Shown here in pieces: positions 1 to 8,999 of a DNA stretch of 32,697 nucleotides (position 1 is the stretch's first letter; each line of letters opens with the position of its first letter). This DNA is from an uncultured Clostridia bacterium (lineage in GTDB: Bacteria > Bacillota > Clostridia > Christensenellales > Borkfalkiaceae). The stretch is taken from positions 1 through 32,697 of the forward strand of contig CANREQ010000006.1 in assembly GCA_947629695.1 (NCBI GenBank), read 5' to 3'. Made by a program: the position numbers and the translations under genes. The notes beneath the pieces were generated by a model that saw nothing but the letters and a program-made list of their open reading frames with translations, was not told the DNA's origin and made no database searches.

Positions 1-2
1 TT

Positions 3-602
3 GCCGCCGTCATCTCAATACTCGTAAAGGAAGCCATGTACCAATACACCCGCCTTGTCGCCAAAAAAATAGACTCCGGCGCACTTATGGCGGACGCATG
101 GCATCACCGCTCCGACGCGCTCTCATCCGTGGGAAGTTTGATAGGTATAATCGGGGCAATGTGCGGCGTGCCGGTGCTCGATTCCGTAGCGGCGATCGTG
201 ATTTGCCTTTTGATAATCAAAGCGGCCGTGAGCGTTTTCATCGACGCGATAAACAAAATGACCGACAAGGCGTGCGACGAAGAGACGGAGAGGGAGTTTT
301 ACGATTTCATAAGCGCGTGCGACGGAGTGAAAAGCGTCGATAAGCTTATGACGAGGCTTTTCGGCAACAGGATTTACGTAATAGCCGAAATTGCGTGCGA
401 CCCCTATCTCCCGCTGTACAAGGCCCACGAAATAGCAGATGAGGTGCACGACGGGTTGGAGAAAAATTTCCCGCCCGTAAAGCATGTCACTGTGCATGTA
501 AATCCGTATAAACCCGAGTTGCAACAGTTTTCAAGCGGACAAACCGAGAATGAAATCAATCCGTCCGAACCGCTTGACTGCACAAAAAAAGACGGGAATT
601 AG
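3..602 (+). CDS. Cation diffusion facilitator (CDF) family transporter, C-terminal part; 5' end lies outside the window
   Basis: Frame open from base 3; translation AAVISILVKEAMYQYTRLVAKKIDSGALMADAWHHRSDALSSVGSLIG has the CDF transmembrane HxxxD (WHHRSDALSS) motif, followed by a ferredoxin-like cytosolic domain (HVTVHVNP). Confidence 0.9.
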   Translation, partial: AAVISILVKEAMYQYTRLVAKKIDSGALMADAWHHRSDALSSVGSLIGIIGAMCGVPVLDSVAAIVICLLIIKAAVSVFIDAINKMTDKACDEETEREFYDFISACDGVKSVDKLMTRLFGNRIYVIAEIACDPYLPLYKAHEIADEVHDGLEKNFPPVKHVTVHVNPYKPELQQFSSGQTENEINPSEPLDCTKKDGN

Positions 603-637
603 GCTTTTATTTTCGGTTTTATTCCAAATTACAGACA

Positions 638-663
638 AAAGGCGGCAGTCAACTGCCGCCTTT
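638..663. terminator. Bidirectional hairpin terminator between convergent genes
   Basis: aaaggcggcag-tcaa-ctgccgccttt perfect 11-bp stem with A-rich and T-rich flanks, between the stops of the CDF gene (602) and the minus-strand gene (668). Confidence 0.85.
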
Positions 664-667
664 AAAT

Positions 668-1279
668 TTATTTTTTATCCGTAATTTGTTTAACGCCGTT
701 ACCGGGAATTTGTTTGTCGCCGTCCGCATTTTCCAAAAGGGCGGCGATTTTGTCGCTCCCGAGGTTTTCATAGTAATTATTGCGGATTTCAGGCATTGCC
801 TTTAAAAATCTTACGCGCTCGTATTGGAGCGACTCGCCCGAGAGTTCCGACAGCTGGACGAGGGCGGAACGGGTGGTCACGTATAGTTTGAGCTCGGGAT
901 TAAGAGAGTCATAGAGACCGTCCAGTTGTTCGTTCGTCCATTGCGAATACTGCGGATAGCCGATATAGCGTGAGACTTCGAATACCTTGAGCAAAATCGA
1001 AGTCAGCTCCTCCCAAAGCGCGTCAAGCGAGGGCGCGCGGGATATTAAAATTTTGTCGATTTCTTCGATAATATCAGCAAGCCGAGGGGTAAATTTACAA
1101 TGTTTAACCGTATTTTCAACCGCTTGAAATACGATTTCCTTGGGATATTTTTTCAGACAATTATACCAAAATTCAATTAAGGTTTTTGTGCTTTCACCGT
1201 CTCCGTCGGGATAGGCGTTATCGTAATTTACCTTGATAAGCGTTATGATTTTTATAATATCGTTTTTTTTGAGTTCCAT
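668..1279 (-). CDS. Small protein with weak resemblance to phage G39P-type helicase loader/inhibitor N-terminal domains; function unproven
   Basis: 203 aa; N-terminal helical pattern KKYPKEIVFQAVENTVKHCKFTPRLADIIEEID; located 3 nt downstream of the DnaD-like gene on the same strand. Confidence 0.5.
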   Translation of the reverse strand: MELKKNDIIKIITLIKVNYDNAYPDGDGESTKTLIEFWYNCLKKYPKEIVFQAVENTVKHCKFTPRLADIIEEIDKILISRAPSLDALWEELTSILLKVFEVSRYIGYPQYSQWTNEQLDGLYDSLNPELKLYVTTRSALVQLSELSGESLQYERVRFLKAMPEIRNNYYENLGSDKIAALLENADGDKQIPGNGVKQITDKK

Positions 1280-1282
1280 ATA

Positions 1283-2689
1283 TTATTCCTCGTCGGGGTC
1301 GTAAAGCGATTTCAAAATGTCGAAATCGCGCTTTCTCTGCGCCGCTTTAGCCGTCATTTTTGCCTGTTCACCTTTGGCTGGTATTTGCTCTACGGTATAT
1401 ACGGACGCGTTTTTCCAGGTGGAGAGAAGATAGTTCATTGCGGCAATGGGGTTGTTTTTGCTTGACGAAAGCTCTGCGGATTTCAATATCATTTCATCGC
1501 TGAAGCCCCAATCGCGCCAGCGCGTCAAAGCCTGTCTGTCGTAGGGGATGATCTTCCTCGTAAGGCCGCAAGCGGCGTGCACGGATTTGATAAATTTATC
1601 GTTTTCAGCGAGCTCCGCAAGGAGGTTGTCGATACTTGCGTCGTCCACAAATGCCTGTTTGTAGAGGTTGGCGACAAAATCGTCCATTCCGTCGAATGTG
1701 TTTCTGCCGCTCAAAAAGCAATAATTTGCGATTTTCAAAAGCGAATCGCCGCTGAAGCCGAAGCCGCTCCATACCCCGACATAATTTTCGACGTAGGGGG
1801 TGGGGTCGGATACATATACGCCCAGCGATTTTGCGACGGAATGCGCGATATTATACAAACTGTCCTTGACTTTGCGGAAATCCGCAATTTCCTTCGCATC
1901 GAATTTCCTGTTTTTGTATAGCTCCAAAACGGATAAGTTGAGCTTTTCGAAGGACTTGCATTTGAACGATTTAGCCGCGGCTATTATCGCGTCGTCGTCG
2001 AAGCCGAGCTCCGTCCACTTTTTGTAGTAGTCGTTGTCCTCTGCCGCGGGCGCGCGCTTTATTCCGCAGGCCGAAAAAATCTTTAAAAGCGACGATGTGG
2101 AGGCTGTGTAGGAAGAAAGCTTTTCCGAAACCTTTTTTTCGGTGTTCGCGCCGTCGCTTTCGAAATTTTTCAAAACCTTTTTTATATAAGCCGCGCCAAT
2201 ATCGTTGCCCTTTAAATTAACGCAATAGGCAATGACCATAACCAGGGCGTTGCGCTCGAAGCCGTAATCCTCCAAAAATATCAGATAATCGCGGAATTCA
2301 TCCTGCGAAACCATTCTCCCGTCGCCGAAAATGCACTGAATTTCTTCATACAGCCCTTGATATTTTTCAGGGTGGAGTATTTTGGGCTTGCCATAGATAT
2401 TGTCGCAATCGAGGATTTTTACCTCGAACGGGCTTACCGAAGTTATGGAAACCAGCTCCAAACTTTCAAGATATTCGAAGTATTGTTTTGCCTCTTCTTC
2501 GGTAATTTGGAGTTTTGCGGCAAGGTCTGTCAGCGTGTGCGATTGTCCGTTCTGATAGAGGTAGAGAGAATACAGATATACTTTGACGGCGACCGCGTCT
2601 ATTTCCGGCAGATATTTCAAAATAAATTTGTTTTCCACGGAAGTATTTGACTTTTTCGTCAATTCTTCGTCGGCCGAAATAAAAGCCAT
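1283..2689 (-). CDS. DnaD/DnaB_2-domain replication-initiation-like protein with several repeated helical modules
   Basis: 468 aa; N-terminal winged-helix-like region (LPEIDAVAVKVYLYSLYLYQNGQSHTLTDLAAKLQITEEEAKQYFEYLESLELV), then repeated WxxxGFxxxxI type modules (YYKKWTELGFDDDAIIAAAKSF; VGVWSGFGFSGDSLLKIANYCF; LTRWRDWGFSDEMILKSAELS). Confidence 0.82.
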   Translation of the reverse strand: MAFISADEELTKKSNTSVENKFILKYLPEIDAVAVKVYLYSLYLYQNGQSHTLTDLAAKLQITEEEAKQYFEYLESLELVSITSVSPFEVKILDCDNIYGKPKILHPEKYQGLYEEIQCIFGDGRMVSQDEFRDYLIFLEDYGFERNALVMVIAYCVNLKGNDIGAAYIKKVLKNFESDGANTEKKVSEKLSSYTASTSSLLKIFSACGIKRAPAAEDNDYYKKWTELGFDDDAIIAAAKSFKCKSFEKLNLSVLELYKNRKFDAKEIADFRKVKDSLYNIAHSVAKSLGVYVSDPTPYVENYVGVWSGFGFSGDSLLKIANYCFLSGRNTFDGMDDFVANLYKQAFVDDASIDNLLAELAENDKFIKSVHAACGLTRKIIPYDRQALTRWRDWGFSDEMILKSAELSSSKNNPIAAMNYLLSTWKNASVYTVEQIPAKGEQAKMTAKAAQRKRDFDILKSLYDPDEE

Positions 2690-2712
2690 ATTCTAAAACC
2701 TCCTTTTATCGC

Positions 2713-2741
2713 TTGATTTATCACATAAAAAGGTCTATAAT
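2713..2741 (+). promoter_or_regulatory. Sigma-A-like promoter for the sbcD unit (TTGATT-N17-TATAAT)
   Basis: TTGATT at 2713-2718, TATAAT at 2736-2741, 17-nt spacer. Confidence 0.65.
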
Positions 2742-2786
2742 AAATCATGGAACGGTATTTTCGCCGGATAGGTGAAAGTATTTATC

Positions 2787-2815
2787 ATTATAAACAACGC
2801 GACCGAAAAAAGCAA
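2787..2815 (-). promoter_or_regulatory. Sigma-A-like promoter for the dnaD-like gene (TTGCTT-N17-TATAAT)
   Basis: On the minus strand: TTGCTT (2815-2810), 17-nt spacer, TATAAT (2792-2787). Confidence 0.55.
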
Positions 2816-2864
2816 ACTTTTTTAAGCAAGTGGTTGTTTATCTCTTTAAAGAAAGTTACTTATC

Positions 2865-4013
2865 ATGAAAATTCTGCATACTTCCGATTGGCATATCGGC
2901 AAAAAATTGATAAGAAGGGACAGAAGCGAAGAGTTTCGCTCCGTTTTGGATGAAATCGCCGGATTATGCCAAAGAGATGATGTAGAGCTGTGCCTCGTCG
3001 CGGGAGACGTTTTCGATACTTATACGCCGTCCGCCGAGGCGGAAAGCATATTTTTCGAGGCCGTGACAAAGATTTCCGCTCACTGCGCGGTTTTGATAAT
3101 AAGCGGAAATCACGACGATTATGTGAGGCTGTGCGCAAGCTCATCCTTGGCGGAAGAGCACGGCGTTTACATCGTGGGGAATAATCTGCACGCAATCAAA
3201 TGCGCAAAAAAGGGTAAATGCTATCCCGTTGAATCGGATAACGGATATGTTATTTTCGAAAACGCGCGCGGCGAGAGGGTGTATATAAATACTTTGCCCT
3301 ATCCCAACGAGGCGAGATTTAAAGAGGGGAAAACGGAAGAGCCCTTTACGAATAAGATTTCGCGCTGGATAAATTTCGGCGAAAGGGGAAAGAAGGAAAA
3401 TATCCCTTCGATATTTCTTTCGCATATCTTCGTCAGCGGCGGATCGGCGAGCGAGAGCGAGCGGGAGATAGACCTCGGCGGCGCGCGCCTCGTGCCTTTG
3501 GATTGTCTGCCCGATTGCGATTATGCCGCGCTGGGGCATCTCCACAAAAGGCAGAAATTGGGCGAAAACATATTTTACAGCGGGTCGATCATGCGCTTTT
3601 CCTTTGACGAAAGCGGCGCGGAAAAATCCGTAAACGTCTTTGAAATAGGTGAAAACGGCATAAGCGATTTCAAACAAATCGGGTTGAAAAGTATAAAAAA
3701 CTTGATAAGATTGCAGGCTTTGACGGCGGAGGACGGCGTCGCGCTTTTAAAAGCCAATGAAGATTGCTATGTGGAGCTTACGCTGAATTTATCCGCGCCC
3801 CTCACAAGAACGCAAATAGGCGCGCTCAACGGTTGCGGAAATCTGATCTCCCTGAAAACCGAAGTGGAAAGCGGCCCGCAGGATGACTTGGTGCAATCCA
3901 AAAAGAGCAAGTCGTCGGCGGAGCTTTTCCGCGATTACTATTTTTCACGCTATGCAGTACAACCCGGCGAGGATCTTTTGGCTCTGTTTTTGGAGCTGAC
4001 GGAGGTTGAATGA
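2865..4013 (+). CDS. sbcD: Exonuclease SbcD (Mre11-family nuclease subunit)
   Basis: MKILHTSDWHIGKKL, GDVFD, SGNHDD and ALGHLHK metallophosphoesterase motifs; directly upstream of sbcC. Confidence 0.96.
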   Translation: MKILHTSDWHIGKKLIRRDRSEEFRSVLDEIAGLCQRDDVELCLVAGDVFDTYTPSAEAESIFFEAVTKISAHCAVLIISGNHDDYVRLCASSSLAEEHGVYIVGNNLHAIKCAKKGKCYPVESDNGYVIFENARGERVYINTLPYPNEARFKEGKTEEPFTNKISRWINFGERGKKENIPSIFLSHIFVSGGSASESEREIDLGGARLVPLDCLPDCDYAALGHLHKRQKLGENIFYSGSIMRFSFDESGAEKSVNVFEIGENGISDFKQIGLKSIKNLIRLQALTAEDGVALLKANEDCYVELTLNLSAPLTRTQIGALNGCGNLISLKTEVESGPQDDLVQSKKSKSSAELFRDYYFSRYAVQPGEDLLALFLELTEVE

Positions 4014-6655
4014 GACCGGTTAAGCTTTCATTTTGCGGCATAAATTTCGATAAACTTTCGGCGGGCGGCTTGTTCGGCATTTTCGGCGATACGGGCAGCG
4101 GCAAAAGCACAATTTTGGACTGCATAAATTTTGCGCTGTACGGCAATGTTGACAGAAGCAAGAAAAAGACCGATATAATAAATTACAATTGCGAACAGGC
4201 GGAAGTCGAATATGATTTCACCCTTCTATCCGACGGCCGCCGCAAAAAATATCGCGTCGAGCGGTCTATAAAGAAGAAAAACGGTCTTGGAAAAGCAATG
4301 CTCTATGTTGACGACGGCGACGGGAAATTGCAGTGCATAGCCGACAACACGACTTCGGTCAATGCGAAAGTCGAGGAAATTTTGGGGCTGAATGCCGAGG
4401 ATTTCAGAAAGTGCATCGCATTGCCGCAGGGTGAGTTTGCGCAGTTCGTCCAATGCGCGCCGTCGGAAAGATTCAAGATAATCGAAAGACTGTTTTCCCT
4501 CAATCGCTACGGCGACGGTTTGAGGGAAAATATCGCGATCCGCGAGGGCGAGGTGGAAGCGGAATATCTCACCGCGTCGGGGGAGCTTTCTGCTTATGCG
4601 GAGATCACCGATGAAAGCCTGGAGGAATGTAAGAATAACTTCGACAGCTGTCAAAAGGATTTGAAACAAGCCGAAGAAGATTATGCGGATTTAAAAGTAA
4701 AATCGGAAAACGCCAACGCGCTTTTAAAGAGCAAAACGGAATTGCTGAACGCGCGGGGAGAGCTCGACAAATATCTGCAACAATCGGAAAAAATGGAGGC
4801 TTTGCGCATTCTTTTACAACGTGCGCCCGGGTGCGAGCGCGTGTGCGAGATAAATTCGCGGTTGGCTTCGATGCGCGCCCGTCTCGATAAGGAAAGGGCC
4901 GCGACAGATGAGTGCAGGGCAAAATGCGACGCGCTTGAGGCAAATTACGAAAAGACGGAAAAGCAGTTAGCCGACGGAAATTTCGAAGAAAAAATCAGTG
5001 AAATAAAAGTAAAGATCGCCGCATTCGAGGCGGCGCGCGCGGACATTTCGGAGCTCGCGGAGACGGACAAAGATTTGCGCGTTCTGCGGGATAAATACCG
5101 CACGGCCGTGCTGAATTGCGACAAACTGCGCGACGAGCAGTATGCCGCGTTAAAACAGGCGGAATATGTCAAAAACAAACTCGATGAATGCAAAGTCGAG
5201 GATTTGTCAGAAATACTCGAAGAGAAGTTGAAACCTGCGATTTTGCGCGGGGAATATACCGAGCAGCTGGTGTATGCAGGCGACTTGCGGGAGAGCATAA
5301 AGGGATACGACGACAACAGCGAGCTGTATAAATTTTTAAGGGAAGAATTGACCGCACGCATTTCTTTATACGAGCAAAAAATACGGGAAATTCACAGTGA
5401 AAAGGTCGATATTGACAAAGTTATAAATGATTTCAAGAAAAAATCGGCGACGCGCGAAGGGCTTTTAAAGGATTATAACGATAAGTGCGCTCGCCTTGCG
5501 GATTGCAAGAAAAATTGCGCGATAGCCGACAGCGAGGCGGAAAATTTCAAGCGCAAGGGCGAGGAGCTGAAGGCGCGTTTCAACAAGATAAAAGAAAAGC
5601 TTGAAGGCATTTTCGGACAGGGGACTACGGATTACGGTCAAGCCGTCAAAGATCTTAAAACCGGATGTGATAAGCTGACCGCAGAGCGCGACCGTTTGCA
5701 AAAAGTTTGCGGCGATATCAAAGCCGAAATCGACGGCGTAAAAATGCGTATGGGGCAGTCCGCGGCCATGGCCGACGCTCTTTCGGGCGATATTAAAGAT
5801 TTGGGCGAAAAGCTGGATAAATCGCTTAAAGAAAGCGGATACGCCGAAGTGTCCGAATGCGAAGAAGTTGTAAATACCGTAAGATCCCACGGCGACGCGC
5901 AAAAAGAGCTTGCGGCGTACGACGGAAAAATTGTCGCGCTGAACGAAAAAATTTCCTCTCTTTCGGCCGTTAAAGGCATAGAGAGCGTGAGCGTGGAAGA
6001 GGTCGAAAAGATAATTACCGATTTTTCGGCGGCAGAGCGCGCGGTAAAGGAAAAGCATGCGGCCTTCCGTTTGAGCGAAGAGGCGTACAAGCGGCAGGAG
6101 GCAATGCTAACCAAGAAGAAACAGGGAGAGAAGGCGCTTGCCGCAATTTCCAAGCGGCGCGAATTGGTTTTGCAACTCAAGGAATTGACGCGCGGCAATA
6201 AATTTCTGGAGTATATTGCGGGCGAATACCTCGCTGAAGTTTCCAAGGCCGCTTCCGTAACCTTGCTGAAATTGACGGGCGGAAGATATTTTTTGACATA
6301 TGACGATAACTTTTACGTCGGCGACAACTACAACGAGGGCAATAAAAGGGGAGTAAATACCCTATCCGGCGGAGAGACGTTTTTGGTATCTTTATCCCTT
6401 GCGCTCGCTCTGTCCTCGGCAATATGCAAAGGTTCGCTTAAATCCATAGAGTTTTTCTTCCTCGACGAGGGGTTCGGCACTCTTGATGAAAGTCTGGTTG
6501 ATACTGTAATGGACAGCCTGGAGAAGCTACGCAGTGCGGATTTCACCATAGGGATCATAAGCCACGTAGAGGAATTGAAACACAGAATTGAAAACAAAAT
6601 AATTGTAGATAAAGCTACGGAAACGCACGGCTCTACCATAAGCGTTTACGCATAA
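4010..6655 (+). CDS. sbcC: Exonuclease SbcC (Rad50-family SMC-like ATPase)
   Basis: 881 aa; Walker A GDTGSGKST, long coiled coil, ABC signature NTLSGGETFLVSLSLALALSS, Walker B FFFLDEGFGTLDE; 4-nt overlap with sbcD. Confidence 0.95.
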   Translation: MRPVKLSFCGINFDKLSAGGLFGIFGDTGSGKSTILDCINFALYGNVDRSKKKTDIINYNCEQAEVEYDFTLLSDGRRKKYRVERSIKKKNGLGKAMLYVDDGDGKLQCIADNTTSVNAKVEEILGLNAEDFRKCIALPQGEFAQFVQCAPSERFKIIERLFSLNRYGDGLRENIAIREGEVEAEYLTASGELSAYAEITDESLEECKNNFDSCQKDLKQAEEDYADLKVKSENANALLKSKTELLNARGELDKYLQQSEKMEALRILLQRAPGCERVCEINSRLASMRARLDKERAATDECRAKCDALEANYEKTEKQLADGNFEEKISEIKVKIAAFEAARADISELAETDKDLRVLRDKYRTAVLNCDKLRDEQYAALKQAEYVKNKLDECKVEDLSEILEEKLKPAILRGEYTEQLVYAGDLRESIKGYDDNSELYKFLREELTARISLYEQKIREIHSEKVDIDKVINDFKKKSATREGLLKDYNDKCARLADCKKNCAIADSEAENFKRKGEELKARFNKIKEKLEGIFGQGTTDYGQAVKDLKTGCDKLTAERDRLQKVCGDIKAEIDGVKMRMGQSAAMADALSGDIKDLGEKLDKSLKESGYAEVSECEEVVNTVRSHGDAQKELAAYDGKIVALNEKISSLSAVKGIESVSVEEVEKIITDFSAAERAVKEKHAAFRLSEEAYKRQEAMLTKKKQGEKALAAISKRRELVLQLKELTRGNKFLEYIAGEYLAEVSKAASVTLLKLTGGRYFLTYDDNFYVGDNYNEGNKRGVNTLSGGETFLVSLSLALALSSAICKGSLKSIEFFFLDEGFGTLDESLVDTVMDSLEKLRSADFTIGIISHVEELKHRIENKIIVDKATETHGSTISVYA

Positions 6656-6665
6656 GGAGCACATT

Positions 6666-8339
6666 TTGTCCAACGTTATTACCCCGATTTCGCTTTGGAA
6701 GGATTTCGACTCATCGCTTGACGTGATGCCCGTTACCCTCGGCGAGAAGTCGGATGGCGGAATCAAATACGAATATTTAAATTTCTCCGGCCGTGATACG
6801 GGCATGGGGAGGGTGACTGTGTACAGCATCCTCGCTTCCTCCGAGTCAGACCCTTCGAATGCGGGAATAATTTTGTTTTTCGACAGCAACAAGGGGCTTG
6901 ACGAAAGCATGCTGGCTTTTTTCGTAAAGCACGGCTATACCGCGCTCGCCGTTGATTACGCCGGCAGGCGTGAAGGTGTGGACAGGTACACGCGATACCC
7001 TCAGAACGTCTACTACGCCAACATAAGTTTTTGCGGGCGGAGCAAAGATTTCGTGGACGATACCGCCTTTAAAACGGCGTGGTACGAATGGGTGGGCGTA
7101 GGCATTTACGCGCGCAAATTTTTGATTGAAAGGCTGAATAATCCCAACATCGGCGTAATAGGCATACGCGACGGCGGGGAAATTGTGTGGAAGCTGGCGT
7201 GCGCGGCCCAATTTTCCTGCGCGGTGACGGTTGCGGCGTGCGGCTGGCTCGCTTACCGCGGCTATCAGAAATTCAAGGGGGAAAAGCCGGAATTCGACGA
7301 CGAAAGATACCGATTTATAGCCGGGATTGATTCCCAATCCTATGCTCCCCATATAAAATGCCCCATGCTCATGCTGTGCACGACGGACGACGCGGGATTT
7401 GATTACGACAGGGCGTTTGATACTTTTGCGCGCATAAATCCAAAATACGCGAGTTCGAGCATTATCACATATTCTTTGAGAAGCGGGGCGAGAATAGATT
7501 CAAGTTCCACGCGCGACATGTTTCTCTTCCTCGATTCCTATGTAAAGGAGAGATATGTATTTATTCCCAAGCCCGCGGAGGTGGAAATTTACGCCGACGA
7601 AAAGGATAACCTCGTTGCTCGCACGGTTTACGACGATACGGGAATAATTGAGCGCGGCGGGGTGTATTATTCCGAGGACAGCTTTAACAGCGCGGACAGG
7701 GATTGGGCGACGGCGCCTTTCAAGAGCAAGATAAACGACCACGACGGGGAGTATTTCCTGAACGTCTACGAAAAGACAGGCACAATTTTCGCGCTGTGCT
7801 ACGTAGTATATTCCAACGGGTTTACCGTTTGGTCTAAGCTCGCCGTCAAGAAAATAGAGGGAAAATTCCGCAACAGCCGCGCAAAGGAAAGAATAATGTA
7901 TGCCAACCAATTCGGCGAAGATTGCTTCACCATTGCAAACGGCGACAAATACGCGATAGGCGGGATATTCCTCGAGGACGACTTCTTTATGCCCAAGCAG
8001 GTGGAAGTGAACGGCTTGAAGGGCATCTATTCCGAATGCGGATTGACTACAAACAGGCTCATTTGCCCGCAGTTTGCGCCGGATAAGGACAGCATTCTAA
8101 AAATAGACGTCTGCCCCGAGCGGGATATGACAATAGAACTGGTTTTGAAAAACGTCGAAAACGGCGAAAAGTATACGTCTAAAATTATCGCCCTCGGAGA
8201 AGTTTGGCAGAGCGTTATTCTTAAAGCCAAGGTCTTTAAAAACAAGGACGGAATTTCTTTGAATAATTTCACCGAATGTGTGTCGCTCACCGTCACGGGC
8301 GAGGGCATGTACGCGGTAAATAATCTGATGTGGTTATAA
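6666..8339 (+). CDS. Acetyl xylan esterase/alpha-beta hydrolase-fold-like protein with C-terminal extension; catalytic residues appear absent
   Basis: 557 aa, TTG start with aaggag upstream; FVKHGYTALAVDYAGR, NIGVIGIRDGGEIVWKLA (degenerate nucleophile elbow), CPMLMLCTTDDAGFDYD. Confidence 0.65.
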   Translation: MSNVITPISLWKDFDSSLDVMPVTLGEKSDGGIKYEYLNFSGRDTGMGRVTVYSILASSESDPSNAGIILFFDSNKGLDESMLAFFVKHGYTALAVDYAGRREGVDRYTRYPQNVYYANISFCGRSKDFVDDTAFKTAWYEWVGVGIYARKFLIERLNNPNIGVIGIRDGGEIVWKLACAAQFSCAVTVAACGWLAYRGYQKFKGEKPEFDDERYRFIAGIDSQSYAPHIKCPMLMLCTTDDAGFDYDRAFDTFARINPKYASSSIITYSLRSGARIDSSSTRDMFLFLDSYVKERYVFIPKPAEVEIYADEKDNLVARTVYDDTGIIERGGVYYSEDSFNSADRDWATAPFKSKINDHDGEYFLNVYEKTGTIFALCYVVYSNGFTVWSKLAVKKIEGKFRNSRAKERIMYANQFGEDCFTIANGDKYAIGGIFLEDDFFMPKQVEVNGLKGIYSECGLTTNRLICPQFAPDKDSILKIDVCPERDMTIELVLKNVENGEKYTSKIIALGEVWQSVILKAKVFKNKDGISLNNFTECVSLTVTGEGMYAVNNLMWL

Positions 8340-8343
8340 AAAT

Positions 8344-8976
8344 ATGGGTCTTTTGCCTTTGCGCTTAAAACGGAGAAGGAGAGATAAAACCGGAACGCTT
8401 ACTGCCGTAGCTTTGATTATAGCGTCGGCATTATTGGCTTTTGTGCTTATCTTCAACCTTCTGTATACCCGCATTTACGTGGTGGGACCTTCAATGCGCA
8501 ACACTTTGACGGGCGCGACCGCAGTAAACAGAGCGGGCGGGGATTACGTATACATTTGCGGATTGCTGGAGCCCAAAAGGGGAGATATCGTCGTAATCGA
8601 CGCGGGAGACAAAAACCTGATAAAGCGGGTTATCGCGCTCGGCGGGGACAGTCTGAAAATGGATAACGGCGCGCTTTCCTTAAAAGTCAAGGGAGCGGCA
8701 AATTACACTTTGGTTGACGAGCCGTATGTAGATCCCGAAAACAACAAAAATCCCAAAAAGAATACGTTTGACGAAATCTCGGTTGACGAGGGTTGCGTAT
8801 TCTTTATGGGTGACAACCGCGACGACAGCGAGGACAGCAGAGGGTCTTATTACGGAATTATGCCGGTTGACAGCATAGTCGGGGTAGTGACGGGCTGGTC
8901 CATGCAGTGCAAATCGGCGATAACAAGCTGGAACACTTTCTTCGAATTTACCTTGCCGGGTATATTCGGGGCTTGA
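8344..8976 (+). CDS. lepB: Signal peptidase I
   Basis: N-terminal TM segment; GPSMRNTL catalytic Ser box, KRGDIVVI...KNLIKRVIALGGD Lys box, MGDNRDDSEDSR box. Confidence 0.93.
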   Translation: MGLLPLRLKRRRRDKTGTLTAVALIIASALLAFVLIFNLLYTRIYVVGPSMRNTLTGATAVNRAGGDYVYICGLLEPKRGDIVVIDAGDKNLIKRVIALGGDSLKMDNGALSLKVKGAANYTLVDEPYVDPENNKNPKKNTFDEISVDEGCVFFMGDNRDDSEDSRGSYYGIMPVDSIVGVVTGWSMQCKSAITSWNTFFEFTLPGIFGA

Positions 8977-8999
8977 AATACAATTTACGGAGATAAAAT

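Noticed and set aside
2690-2864. LexA/SOS box upstream of sbcD
   Set aside because: No GAAC-N4-GTTC or CGAAC-type palindrome was found in the intergenic region.
5465-6058. Long antisense ORFs opposite sbcC and other genes (e.g. 5465-6058, 5638-6246, 9947-10585, 18000-18665, 28683-29273)
   Set aside because: They lie wholly opposite well-supported conserved genes and have no recognisable domains; expected by-products of codon bias.
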